DNA of 64,000 nt from Maratus speciosus (Eukaryota; Arthropoda; Arachnida; Araneae; Salticidae), in NCBI GenBank assembly GCA_963932465.1, contig OZ010800.1:34710352-34774351 (forward strand), given 5' to 3'. The notes under the pieces were generated by a model that saw only the letters and a list, made by a program, of their open reading frames with translations, searched no databases and had not been told where the DNA came from. Numbering within the stretch: the first letter of the stretch is position 1; each line of letters begins with the position of its first letter. Positions 22,500 through 34,444 of the stretch are shown in pieces. The translations under genes and the position numbers were made by a program.

Positions 22500-23540
22500 G
22501 TTAAAAGGGCGGAGGTTAGAAAAATTACTTAAAATACACAAGTTAGAGCCCGGAGGGGTAAATAATATAAAACATTTTAAAGATTTTATGATTTGTCGTG
22601 TGGTCTGAGGTATTCAGCTATACGTATGTAAAATTTCATGTCTCCAACTTAATTAGGGGCTCTCTTAGAAAGAATTGCTTGAAATACATGTGTGGTAGCT
22701 CAAAGGGTTAAACGTAAGACTTTTTCAAGATTTTATTATTTGTCGCTTAGCCTCAGGTGTTCTGTTATAAGTATGCAAAATTTAAAATCTCCAATTTAAT
22801 GGGGGGCTCGGTTAGAAAGAATTGCTTAAAATACACGAGGTGGAGTTGAAAGGGTTAAACATAAACCTTTTCCAAAATTTATTATTTGACGTGTAATCTG
22901 GGATGTTGAGCTATAAGTATGCAAAATTTCACGCCTCCAATCTAAATAGGGGCTCACTTAGAAAGAATTGTTTAAAATACACATGTGGGAGCCCAAAAGG
23001 TTAAATGTACGACTTTTTCAAAATTTTATGGTTTGTCATTTGATTTGAGGTGTTCAGCTATAAGTGTGCAAAATTTCACGCCTCCAACCTAATTAGGGTT
23101 CACTTAGAAAGAATTGTTTAAAATACACATGTGGGAGCCCAAAGGGTTAAATGTACGACTTTTTCAAAATTTTATGATTTGTCGTTTGATGTGAGGTATT
23201 CAGCTATAAGTATGCAAAATTTCACTCCTTCAACCTAATTAGGGTTCACTTAGAAAGAATTGTTTAAAATACACATGTGGGAGCCCAAAGAGGTTAAATG
23301 TACGACTTTTTCAAAATTTTATGATTTGTTGTTTGATGTGAGGTATTCAGCTATAAGTATGCAAAATTTCACGCCTCCAACCTAATTAGAGTCTCACATA
23401 GATAGAACTGTTTAAAATATACATGCGGGAGCCCAAAGGGTTAAATGTACGACTTTTTCAAAATTTTACGATTTGTCGCATGATGTGTTGTATTCATCTA
23501 TAAGTATGCAAAATTTCAAGTCTCCAACATGTATAGTTTC
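22500..23540. repeat. 146-bp tandem repeat, about 7 copies
   Basis: TTAGAAAGAATTG and its variants recur at about 22516, 22665, 22812, 22958, 23104, 23250 and 23397, giving a period of 146-149 bp. Each unit also contains AAAATACACATGTGGGAGCC, AAAGGGTTAAA, GACTTTTTCAAAATTTTATG, and CAGCTATAAGTATGCAAAAT. Adjacent copies at 22958-23400 are most alike. The array runs into a GACA/GACG microsatellite at 23557-23587, as in the end region of the Helitron-like element nearby, so it may be the core of a similar element whose termini I cannot find. Confidence 0.75.
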
Positions 23541-23556
23541 TGAGAACGGGCTCTGT

Positions 23557-23587
23557 GACAGACAGACAGACGGACGGACAGACAGAG
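23557..23587. repeat. GACA/GACG microsatellite
   Basis: An imperfect (GACA)n run with two CGGA interruptions, directly after the 146-bp array. A comparable GACAGACATACAGACAGACG run lies at 27530-27550 close to the 5' end of the Helitron-like element. Confidence 0.7.
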
Positions 23588-23779
23588 GAGCGATACGAAT
23601 AGGGAACATGAACGAAACCCTAAAAAAAGAACGTGGATTTTTTTTTCTTTTTTTCACAGTTCAAAACTTAGGCTGTTAGTTATCTGCCCTAAACTAATTT
23701 GCTAAACTAATTGAACTCTGCTTTCACTTCTTTTTTTCTTTTGTACACTTCGATTTTTTAAAATAATTGTGCTTGAGTC

Positions 23780-23851
23780 TGCGCAAGCGGGGGGGGGGGG
23801 GGTGCCCGGGCACCCAGGGCACCCCCCCTGGTTACGCCTATGTATATACTT
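23780..23851. repeat. dispersed repeat terminus, inverted relative to 3053-3096
   Basis: G-run, GTGCCCGGGCACCC, C-run and CTGGTTACGCCTATGTATAT. The last 18 bases are the reverse complement of the terminus at 3053. A local GGGTGCCCGGGCACCC palindrome is present. It is a fragment without a visible partner end. Confidence 0.45.
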
Positions 23852-24017
23852 ATGCGAAAATTTTATAGTATATTTCAGACTATATATACGAAAGCATAGA
23901 ATACAATATAGACACATTAAATGAAACTTAGGCTGCTTCCCCCAATCCCCATTCGAATAAAGACTCTTTTTACAAAATTAATATAATTTAGAATAAAAGA
24001 AAAAAGATGATTGAAAG

Positions 24018-24019
<2 letters not shown>

Positions 24020-24059
<40 letters not shown>
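24020..24059. repeat. poly-T tract, about 40 nt
   Basis: Uninterrupted T homopolymer. Similar tracts occur at 31868-31904 and 33491-33527, with poly-A at 37619-37650. They could be old retroposon tails, but no retroposon body is recognisable beside them. Confidence 0.85.
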
Positions 24060-24062
<3 letters not shown>

Positions 24063-24124
24063 TGTAATAATAATTTTAAAAAGATTCGAATTTTGAAAAT
24101 ATTTCATTGTAATTTATTAGAGTA

Positions 24125-27100
24125 CTAGCAGACCCGCCCGGCGTTGCCCGGGTTCCGTAAAAAATAATCTTAAACAAAACTCAAGTTTGTATGATCTTAT
24201 ATCTTTTGGAATTCTTTTAAATGAACCTGATTTCGGAGGTCCCCATTGCCTTCCGCAGCGTCTAGTGTGTTCCTAACAAACTTCTTTCCAAACGTACCTG
24301 TAACATGGGTTCCTCCTGCATAAGGCAGCATATATCGGAAGTGATCCGTACGTGCAGGCGACAATCGAAAACCAAGTTGAGTGAACCAAGCCTCATAGTA
24401 ATCAAGCCCGTAGAATCCCCCCCCCCCCCAAAAAAAAAAAAAAAAAAATCCATCATTAATGTTAGAAAATGTTGATAACTGAAGTCTAAGTTAAAGTTTC
24501 ATAATATAGAGTAGCTGAATCGTGATCTAAGTTGAATGAACCAAATCGCGTTGAAATTGAGTCCTTAGGATCCGAGGAAAGAATGCGCTCCAAGCGGTGG
24601 AAGATGCCCCCTCCCCTAGTAAATTTCATGAATTGCTTTTAACATTAACACGATATTTAATAAACCGATAGAATCCCATATCTAAAGTTGCCTTTAAAGT
24701 ACTGTGATTTTAAATTTACGGCTGTAGTGAGTAAACGTAAGTTGACGCCAAAAAAGGAGACTAATTCGTAAAAAGTGGTAGCTAAGGTATAAAGAAAGAC
24801 CGGCTCTGGGGGAACTGGAATGTAGTTGGGTATGGGAAATTTTTTTAGTTGTTTTAATGTAGCTGGGAAACTCTGAAACTATGTTAGCGAAAATTGTAAT
24901 GGAATCGGATAGTTTTTAAAGAAGCTGCTACAAAGGGCCCCAAGAAAGAGATTAATATTAAAAATTTGTGGTAGCTGAAGTTTGAGAAATTTTTTTGCCA
25001 TTCGTGTAGTAGCAGGAGGACTTAAGAAGTTAAAAAAGATAGTAAAAGAAGCTAGTGAATCGGACCGATCTTAAGGGATCTATAACAAAGTGTCCAAAGA
25101 GTAAAGAGACTGATAGTAGAGACCAGAGTCCTAAAATGAAAACTTGCTAAAAGATCTAAGTTCCAAGAACTTTAGATCTTCAATTAGTCAAAATTAAGCA
25201 TACGGTATGAATTAATCATTAGAATAAAATTTTAAAGAAATGCACAAAAAATGGAGGGAAATGCTTAAAACAGGGCCATAGGGGCCAGTAAAAATAAGAG
25301 GGTATTGGTTCGGGCAGAACAGTGCAAGACTCAATTTTAAAATTTTGCATTGAGAATGCAAGAAAATTAGGTGGTGCAAAATGCATTCCGCACAAAAAAT
25401 TCAAGTGCGCCCAGATTGGGCCCTATGGAAACATAGGTGCCCAAGATTTTAACTGGAATATAGAGACGGGAGATTAACTAAACGGAAAAAAGTATTCCAA
25501 AATTGAAGATAGGATTAAGATAGGGCAATTTATTAACAATTTATAGTACAAAAACTTCAAGGGGACTTGTACAGGGCCCCAAGAGGTCAGGGACTTAAGC
25601 GGCATGTAGTTGGCTATAAAGATACTTTTTAGTAGTTTTTAAAGTAATCAGAGGAAGCTTGAAAATTATTGTTAAAGAGAATTGCAAGAAATTCGGATCT
25701 TTTTTAAAGAAGCTGCACCAAGGGCCGTAAGAAGGCGATTAATATTCAAAATTGGTGGTAGCTGAAGTCTGATTTTTTTTTCTTTGTCGTTCATGTAGTA
25801 CCTGGAGAACTAAGAAGTTGTTAGAAAAAAATCTAGTGAATCGGACTATTTTTAAGGACCTGTTTTTAAGAACTACTTTTTATTTTTTTATCGGACTATT
25901 TTTATTTATTATCGGACTATTTTTTTTTATTCTACTATTTCTAATCTGACTATTTTTAAGACTAATTTTTACTATTTTTATCGGAATATTTATTTGATAT
26001 TAATTGGACTATTTTAACTTCTATCGGACTATTTTTCGGAATGTTTTTAATATTTTCGGACTATATTTAATCGGACTATTTTTTACCCAAGCTATAATAT
26101 GGGGCCTAAAAGGGGCTAACTAATAGTTGAGAGCAAGGCACTAATATGAACATATATTAAAACAATTTAGTGCTTAGTGTTTTAGATCTTCGATTAGTCA
26201 AAATTAAGCATAGGGTATGAATTATTCATTAGAGTATAATTTTAAAGAAATGGGCAAAAACCTGGGGAAATGCTTTAAAAAGGGCCCTAGAGCCCCGATA
26301 AAAATATGCTGGTGTTGGTCTAGGAAGATAATCCTAAGACACAACTTTAAAATTACGTACTGAGAAGGTGAAAAATGCATGGCACACAAAAAGTTCAAGG
26401 GGCCCTTGACCGGGCCCTATGGGACCAGGGTCTTAACTGGAATGTAGAAACGGGGGAATAGCTAAATGGAAAAAGTATCCCAAAAATGAAGATCAAATTA
26501 AAAGGACGCGATTTATTAACAATTTATTGTGCAGAATCTTCAAGGGGACTTGTACGGGGTCCCAAGGGGCCAGAGACTTAAGTGGAATGTAGGTGGCTAT
26601 AAAGATACTTTTTAGTAGTTTTTAAAGTATTTAGAGGACGCTAGAACTATGTTAAAGATAATTGCAAGCAATTTGGATCATTTTTAAAGAAGATGCACCA
26701 AGGGCCACAAAAAGACGATTAATATTCAAAATTGGTGGTAGCTGAAGTGTGAAATTTTTTTTTTTTTAGTCGTTCATGTAGTACCTGGAGAACCTAAGAA
26801 GTTGTTAGAAAAAAAAGCGAGGAAATCGGACTATTTTTAAGGGAGCTATAATATGGGGCCCAAAAGGAGCCAACAAATAGTTGAGAGCAAGGCCCTAACA
26901 TGAAAACATGTTAAAACGTTTTAATACTTAGCGTTTTAGATCTTTGATTTGTTAAAATTAGGCACAGGGTACGAATTAATAATTAGAATGTATTTTTAAA
27001 GAGATGGGACGAGGTCAAGGATAAGTAAAAGGAGATGAGTCCTACACTCAACTTTGAAATTACGTACTGAGAAGGTGAAAAATGCATGTCATACAAAAAG

Positions 27101-27590
27101 TTCAAGGGGCCCTTCACTGGGCCCTACGGGACCCTTGATGGACCCAGGGTCTTAACTGGAATGTAGAAACGAGAGAATAAATAAATGGAAAAAGGTTCCC
27201 AACAATGACGATCGGATTAAAAGGAAGAAATTCATTAACAATAGAGTGCACTAAAACTTCAAGGGGCTTTTACCCAAGGTTGCCAGAGTCTTAACTGAAA
27301 TTTAGAAATGGCGTAGAAACTGAATGGATAATTCACACCAAAAATAAGACGATCGGAAAGAAAACAGGCATATTATTAACACTTTAGTGCATAAAAACTT
27401 AAAGGGGCCCAGGGGCCCCGGCCCTTAACAAATTAAAAATCCGAGCCTCAGATGCATGAGGACCTGTCTTGGACTAATCACACCTAAATTTTCAGACTTC
27501 TATGTGCAGTAGTTTTCGCTAGCCCTCGCAGACAGACATACAGACAGACGGGCACACACACAGAGCGATTTTTTCTTTTATTAGTATTGA
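24125..27590 (-). mobile_element. Helitron-like non-autonomous element, 3.5 kb
   Basis: Read on the minus strand, the element starts A|TCAATACTAATAAAAG and ends CCCGGGCAACGCCGGG followed by CGGGTCTGCTAG|T. TC at the 5' end, a 3' hairpin about 10 nt before a CTRR end, and insertion between A and T with no target duplication are the Helitron hallmarks. Internally it has a GTCT-rich microsatellite near its 5' end and long, diverged internal repeats (for example AAAGTTCAAGGGGCCCT near 26391 and 27099, with a diverged relative near 25397). There is also an expanded TCGGACTATTTTTA region at 25840-26090. No Rep/helicase coding was seen. Confidence 0.6.
25840..26090. repeat. irregular TCGGACTATTTTTA repeat
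   Basis: A dozen or so variably spaced copies of (A)TCGGACTATTTTT, separated by T-rich filler. This looks like a local replication-slippage expansion of a word (AATCGGACTATTTTTAAGG) that occurs singly in the homologous internal repeat near 26825. Confidence 0.6.
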
Positions 27591-28651
27591 TATTTCCAAA
27601 GATTCCGTTAAAGTAAGCTTATTATCATTATTATTTTTGCAAAACAGCTTGCCTGCCCGATACGTCTTGGAAACAGCCTCGGGCTTGCCCGCCGTCCCAT
27701 ATGCCAGAGGGTCGGTGCGCCCTCGTCCAAAGAAAACTTCGCGCCCCTAAGTGCTTAAACCGGCCCAATATATTTCCCCACGTTACACATATACAATCTG
27801 AATAGTGTACTAAATTACGAGAATTCGTTTACGAATAATAATCAATAAATAAACAGACAGCAAGAGAGGTATTTTTTATTATCACGAATAAATTAAAGAT
27901 ACGTGAAAGCAATTTCAGAATCGGAAACCAAAGCGGATGTGTTTGCTTACGATTGAGAGAGAAAACGTGCACGCAGGGAAAGTTTAGAAGTAACTGAACC
28001 GTGGTCGAGATTTTTTTCATCGCTTCTTTGAATGATATCTTGTAGATTTTAACCAAATATTTTGCATATTTTAAGTCCTTCAGCTTTTAGTACTTTCCTA
28101 CTCCCTCTCCCTTTAAAGACTGCCCTGGATGCACTTATAAATGAAACCTTGCTTTTTGAAAAACAACTTGAGAAAATAAGAGATAAATATCACAATGCAA
28201 AATAATTTGTGTTAATTTTGTTGTTGGCTGAAAAACATGACCTATCATTTCGAGGAATATAAACTTCATGAAACTTTTAGATCACAATCCTGCGTTTTTT
28301 CATTCACATTTACCATAATTCTATGATAGTAATCTTCGCTTTATTTTATAACAGACTTTCCGTTGTTAAATAACTAGTATTAGGAAATTGTATTTATATT
28401 TTGAATTAAAAAATGTTTAATTTAATCACGAAAAATTCTATCATTAAATAAAGCGACGATTCTACTCAGAAATTATGACAGGTTTTTTTAATAAAAAAAA
28501 AAACACTGGCCGGAGGGTTCTGCAACTTGGCAAGAATACAATATCTAGCTCCTCTTAAGGAAAACTTAAAATTTCCTTTGACCTCTAATTATGATAAGAA
28601 TTTTGTAAATTATTTGTAGAGTGTGCTGAAAAGAGTAAATTTACTGAATTA

Positions 28652-28996
28652 CAGTGTTAAAAAAAACGACATTTTCACAGTACAAAGTACTGTTCATCTC
28701 GCGCACAAACTCGATCACAGTTGAATGTACTGTATCTTTCTTTGGTTTCCTGACTATTTAGACATGGAAAATACAGTAGTTGCGTAAAATTAACAGCACA
28801 ATGTACTGGCAATTTGGACGCCAGTAGTTTGTGCTGTGGTCCAAATGCGTCCAAAATTGCCAGTACATTGTTCTGTTAATTTTACGCAACTACTGTATTT
28901 TTCATGTTTAAATAGTCAGGAAACCAAAGAAAGATACAGTACATTCAACTGTGATCGAGTTGTGCTGGCAAATTTACAGTGGTTTTTTTTACAGTG
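28652..28996. mobile_element. palindromic mariner-type MITE
   Basis: It is nearly a perfect palindrome: two ~165-bp arms around a short centre near 28822-28840 pair through ACTCGATCACAGTTGAATGT, ACTGTATCTTTCTTTGGTTT, CCTGACTATTTA, TACAGTAGTTGCGTAAAATT and GTACTGGCAATTT. The ends are CAGTGTTAAAAAAAAC and CACTGTAAAAAAAACC, flanked by TA (28650-28651 and 28997-28998). TA targets with CA(G/C)TG ends indicate the Tc1/mariner group. Low arm divergence suggests a young insertion or gene conversion between arms. Confidence 0.75.
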
Positions 28997-28998
28997 TA

Positions 28999-31187
28999 TT
29001 TTATTTTTCTTAGACTGACAAAGCGACTTTTTTTGGTGTACGTTTTCTATAGAAACCTTTTTACAATGCAATATCGATTCAGCATTTTATGGATGCATAA
29101 AGTCATTTTTTAAGATACAAAATAGCTCTTCCCCTCCTGATTCTTCGTTTATCAAACGTTGCAAATGTAATAAGTATTATTTCCTTAAGCAAATATTATT
29201 TTCACATTCAAATATCCTTATATTTCTGTATTCAAATACCCTACAATATGAGGTACTTTTGAATAAGAACACCTGCAGATACCACATTTAAAAATACTAC
29301 TTTGTACTTTTTTTTTAAGTAGCAATTAAGATGTAATTGTTCATTTCATGTAACAAAATTCGAATTTATCACATTTTTAACTCAGTTGATAACTAATTCA
29401 TATTACGTTATAAAGAAATATATTTTAAAAATAAAAGTTGAATTCCTCAGCAGCATCGCAGAAACTTTACTTGGCGCCGGGTATAAAAAACCTTGTTAGA
29501 TTTACTACCAATCTTCAGTTCATCACTGGTGATAACCGGTAAAAAAGTGGTTATACCTTATTAATTCCGCTAAAACTAATCGTAAAAAAATCCATAGATA
29601 ACATTCGACTTAAAAGAATATCTACTAATTATTATTATGTATAAATTATGTCTCCTAAGTCGTCTATGTATTGAAAATTGTTCCAGCTTTGAATTTTTAA
29701 ACAATGACACCCATTTTTCATATATCGCTTATTTGATTTTCTTGGTTCGAGACAGCCTGAAAAAAGGCTTAGTTTATATATTTTTTCTTAAATCTTGATA
29801 GAGTAAGAAGAGTTTAAATTTGAGGATGCTAAAGTTAAATCCATTTGAGAGGTATTAGTTTATATATTCCTGAAAACCACTCGATTGATTTTTATTAATT
29901 TATTAATGAGATGTACTAAATAGACCCAATTATTCCAGACGATTCTTATTACTATTCGAAAACATTTTTTTTTTTTTGTGAAAACTATTAATAAATTCAT
30001 ATTAAAAGATTTTGAATTATAGCCTACATTACTTTTTGCATACAACAAACAGCAATCGTTAAAAACATCGATGTGTAAGTTGACAGCTCATTTGAATAAT
30101 TAATTTTTGAGATATAGAGAAATTTTGCCTTTCAATAATTTAAGAGGACCATCTTTGGTTATCAAAGGAGTCACAGACAAAAATTGTAGGAACTTACCAC
30201 TAATATATCGCAGGATTTTCTTTAATGTAAAGCAAGTTTATTCTGAATTTAAAATTCCTGTTGTTTTTTATACGTTTCTCTTCTTTTTTTTTTTTTTGTA
30301 ACATCTTCTGAAATTTATGATAAAAAAAATTCTAACACATTTTATTTTATAACTGTAATAAGATTTAAGAAAAGTATATAAAGTATATCGCTTTCCTGAC
30401 TGGAAATGAATTCAGATAGTGTGTCAAAAGTGAATGCTAACATTTGAAAAATTAATTTTGGACATTTTTTAATCTGCAGAGTAGACAATACCCAAAACAA
30501 AATTTATGAATAGCATTTAATAGTAGATATTATTCGCAATAAATTTTTAACTATGCCTTGGTCATTTGAAGGAGAATTGTTAGTGGGTGATCACTTTTTT
30601 TCAGAACTCTTATAAGGTTTATAATGATAAATGAATGAAATTAGAAAGCAACTAGCCTTGATATCGGGATCTCATACAAGGTAATCTGTGTTCAACTTCC
30701 TGGAGCATGTAGATATTACATGATTTGTTTTAGAAAATTGCGTAGCATTCCGCAGATTTAATGGAATTTTAAACATGCATGGGGTGGGGAGTATAGCGAA
30801 GACTTCTATCTAGACACCGAGACATAATATTAAGCCATTTTGATACTTGGTGCTATGCGAATGTGTTAAACCTTAAAAACAAAAGCAACATAAGCAAGTA
30901 AAATTGATTTGAGTTTGCTAAAAGTTTTGCGCCCTCTAAAAATTCAAGGTCTGCGCACCTTTACCTGCCCCAGTCCAATCCTGCTTGGAAGCAAATAAGT
31001 TCGGGTCCAACCCGTCTGAGTATGTAGAAAAAATTAAGTCTGAGCCCAGCCCGGCTCAGCCCCAGTCTGCCGAAAAAATTAGGTCTGGACTCAAACACGA
31101 TGTAAAGGTCCGAAGCAGATTTCTACGCTGCAAAATGTTAAAGATTTGCATTGATATTATCAAATTATCATCAGCTCGTGCTCATTT
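28999..31187. other. AT-rich DNA, no gene recognised
   Basis: No convincing coding region. The most gene-like local feature is a TATA/initiator pair at 29482-29520 (separate entry). A 98-codon open frame at 30985-31281 has a proline/serine-rich start from a GC-richer patch (about 30950-31100) and runs into repeat copy B. It has no domain and is probably chance. Confidence 0.45.
29482..29520 (+). promoter_or_regulatory. possible core promoter (TATA box plus initiator)
   Basis: TATAAAAAA at 29482 in a GC-richer context (GGCGCCGGG just upstream) is followed 35 nt later by TTCAGTT, which fits the arthropod initiator consensus TCAGTY. The spacing is slightly longer than the usual 30-31 nt. A GGTAAAAAAG donor-like word lies about 21 nt downstream of the initiator. 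No coding sequence follows, so it may be chance. Confidence 0.22.
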
Positions 31188-31863
31188 CCCAGATAGCATG
31201 CAAGGTTCCGAAATTCATTTTTGCCTCTCTTTCCATTATCCTGCAAAGGTACATTATCTTACCATATATGAAGGACACTGACTGTAAATGTTTTGAATAC
31301 TAGGTTTTCGGGATAAGCACCTAGTCAATCTAATTCATGAAATCTTCTCGACCCACTCGATTTCGGCGCATGCGTAACTTATTTCTTTTCATAGCGTCTG
31401 CTTTGATTTTGATAGCGTCCGAAAACAAAATATCTTTTGTCATTGTGTCAATTCTATTCTATGTTCTAACATTTACAGAAAATGCGGTAAGTTTGTCATT
31501 ACTTTTTACTTATTAGTATATTATTATTATTTAAATCGTTCTTATATTAGTCTTTCTTCTGTACTATCTTTTATTTAAGATTTTTTGTGTAAGTTGCACA
31601 TTAGGAAAAGACGATATTTGATTCGAAGCTATTTTGTTTATTATGTTATACAGCATGTTACATTTTTAAATTAAACTAACTTCTGCAAACATGATTTACT
31701 TATAACATGTTATAACTTATCGTTTCTTAACCATCCCGAATTTTAAAAATGTATTTCGATTTAAGTAACATAACGCCAGTTCCGTTATATATATATTTAA
31801 CACATAGGATTTACGTAATGGTAATGTAAATGAACCATAAAATACAAAATCTAGAAAAGTATA

Positions 31864-31908
<45 letters not shown>

Positions 31909-32106
31909 AAGTGTTTAGGAACATATTTTATTATAAAAAAAAACATTTTTAATTATGATCGACGTTATAAGGTTTTTATAATTAAAAACACTCAGGTCTT
32001 AAACACAATTTGGTTTTTACGCTTAATGCCAGTAAAAATAAATTTATCTTTTTTTTTTCCTTAAAATCTTAAAAAAATAAGGGATGTATACATTCAAAAT
32101 ACATAT
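31188..32106 (+). repeat. dispersed repeat copy B (inverted partner of 17585-18435)
   Basis: It begins CCCAGATAGCATGCAAGGTT and, read forward, follows the same order of blocks as the minus strand of copy A. These are GCGCATGCG (31366-31374), TTCTAACATTTACAG-AAAATGCG-GTAAGT (donor at 31487), ACAGCATGTTA, TTATAACATGTTATAA, TACGTAATGGTAATGTAAAT, GTGTTTAGGAACATATTTTA and GGATGTATACATT. It differs by indels and a 37-nt poly-T (31868-31904). Divergence between copies looks modest by eye. Confidence 0.6.
31366..31492 (+). promoter_or_regulatory. promoter-like segment, second copy
   Basis: GCGCATGCG is about 110 nt upstream of ATG-CG-GTAAGT (ATG at 31482), the same arrangement and spacing as in copy A. 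The palindrome has lost its outer bases. Conservation of the donor-like string in both copies is what makes it notable. No downstream exon was recognised. Confidence 0.28.
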
Positions 32107-33488
32107 ATAAACGAACAAAATACTTATCAACTTTGTTTTCATAAAGGTTTATGTCATTTGGCAGCAAATCTCACTTTCTAATGCCGGAATTGTGCCATTT
32201 TTTTTTTTAAACACCAAGGTCCCTATAGTGGAAAAATACCAAATTTTTATTGTAAACAGTGCCAAACATTGTAACTTGCTATTTATTGAACGAGAATATC
32301 TTCTGGCTTTAATTATTATTTAGTCATAACCATGCATTTTTTCATTTAATATTTTTCGAATCGAAAATATCTTTAATAAAATTAAGTTATAACTTCATTT
32401 TTCGCTAATTCAAAAGTAGAAATGATTACTGCATTGCTAAGAGACAGAATTTCATGTGCGTAGTTTAAATTGTTATTTAAAAAAATAATATTTTGTTGTT
32501 TAATATTTATTTGTACTTTTATTTTCAGTATATATTTGTACTTTTATTTTCAGTATATATTTGTATTCATTTAATAAAATAGTTATCGAAAATCTGTAAA
32601 TTTGAAATTTTATATATTTTTAAATGATAACTTTCGTGCCAACAATGTTATTTTTTTGTCAAATCCTTCTTTTGGTGCCAACTATTATGCTTGGAGACAA
32701 TGGTGTTGAAATTCCGGAAAAGTACTGAACTTTTAGATTCCAGTATGGAGGTTATAATGTATAACATGGGCACAGACAATACACAATAAAGAAACGGCTT
32801 TTTTTCTTCAAGCTGGCACTGAGACTGTAAAATACATTTTCTTTAAATATAATTATCTGAGCGAAGCGAAGGCTAATACTCAACGACACATACAGCTACG
32901 ACGGATATTAACGCCATGTCCTACTAAATAAAAAGCCTAATAAAAACCTTTCGTCAAGCATAACTCAAAAAATATTTGTCGGATTTCGTTTCTGATTGCA
33001 CCAGAAAGTACCTATGAGGGTCGCCTACTGAATGCACCTACTATGAAAAATAAGTTCCAAACCGTTTAAAATTATATAGAAGAAACTGATAAAAAAGCAC
33101 AATTTATCTTAATACGTCAGAGAAATTTGGTGTGCGTCATTTTCACCGGTTGATGTTTTCGTAGACAAATGGTTTAAACACATGGAGCAAATAAAAATAA
33201 TACGCACGCAGTAATATAGAAGTACTATAAAATATATTTAAATTTAATCAAACAGGAAAATAAATCTGTTTTTCCATTTAAAAGAAAAAAAAAGGCATAA
33301 AAGCTTTGATTTGAGATTTTGCGATAATCTCTCTATAGCATATTTTAATCGCCAAAAGCATATTTTATATTTCGCGTGTGAAAATTAGAAACATTTTATA
33401 TGATGTGTAATAAAATATTTTTGCTTTATAGCATCATTTCTTCTTATTTTTTTCTTTCTTTTTCTTTTCTTATCTTTTTCTTTTCTTA

Positions 33489-33532
<44 letters not shown>

Positions 33533-34436
33533 GCTTTCTTTTAAATTACAATTATATTTGTCTGTGGGACTCAAATCTTGTGATTCATTTTTCACCCACT
33601 TCCTGTTGACATAGAGTTTTGAAATTTGGAATATCTACGCATTCCTGATGGAAATATATGAATTGGACATTGATTTTTTAAAATTCGATCCCTAAGGGTG
33701 CAACGGTAGGGGGGGGGGGAATTACTTAATGGTTACGTTTGATTTTCTATAGAGAAATCAGCATTAGCTTCAACAATGAGTATTTGTTGAAAAGTACTAA
33801 TGACAGGGTTACCACGATATCGTCAAACTTTGGCCAACGTGGCGAAACATCGCCAAATTTGGCAACAAAAAAGTTTCTATATATGATGCCAACTTGGAGA
33901 TAGCTGGCTAACTTTGCAAAATTCCCTTTTAAAACCCTTTATCTTCCATAATTGAACTTACCGAATTAAATTTAAATAATTTTTAATTAATTCTTCAGCT
34001 ACTTTTAGCAATGTGACAATTCACGTCTTTAATATTAAATTCAAACTACGTGCATTTAAAGTTTTTTCAAAACTTTTCTAATATTTAGTGCATTTAAAAA
34101 ACATATATATTTTCTAAATTTTTGTGAATTTTAATGAAAGCATGATTTAAAAAAAAAAATCCATTTACATTAATTTCCTTTTAGTCTTTAAAAATTAAAT
34201 TGGTACTTTTCCTGTATACGGGCCTTGGCGAATTAGAGAAAATGGATTTGGCGAGACAAGTAAACTTTTTATGCATATTTTCGTGCAACTTATTCATTGT
34301 TTCATATGCTCAAGTAATTTTTTAAAGATTTGTGCAATTTATTTTGTGTTAACAAGCCACTTACTTATTTTTATATACAAACAAAAGTAAATTGTATATA
34401 AAAAGGAATTATATTATATATACAAATAAAATGTTT
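32107..34436. other. AT-rich DNA with low-complexity tracts
   Basis: No gene seen. Positions 32130-32235 (CTTTGTTTTCATAAAGGTTTATG, then GCAAATCTCACTTTCTAA) resemble the minus strand of 35800-35920 and the plus strand of 34990-35060, so a dispersed repeat is present. A pyrimidine tract of TTTTCTTATC repeats and poly-T lies at 33438-33527. A hAT-like CAGGGTTACCACGAT word at 33806 has no partner end that I can find. Confidence 0.45.
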
Positions 34437-34444
34437 ATATTTAC

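Noticed and set aside
27655..27770. GC-rich patch with GCCCG words and AAACCGGCCC, considered as a hAT terminus or gene fragment.
   Set aside because: No inverted partner, no target duplication, and no open frame of interest.
30985..31281. 98-codon ORF with a Pro/Ser-rich start.
   Set aside because: It runs from a GC-richer patch into dispersed repeat copy B; no domain, no splice or promoter support.
33806..34260. hAT-like element beginning CAGGGTTACCACGAT with repeated GGCGA words.
   Set aside because: No matching inverted end or 8-bp duplication could be found.
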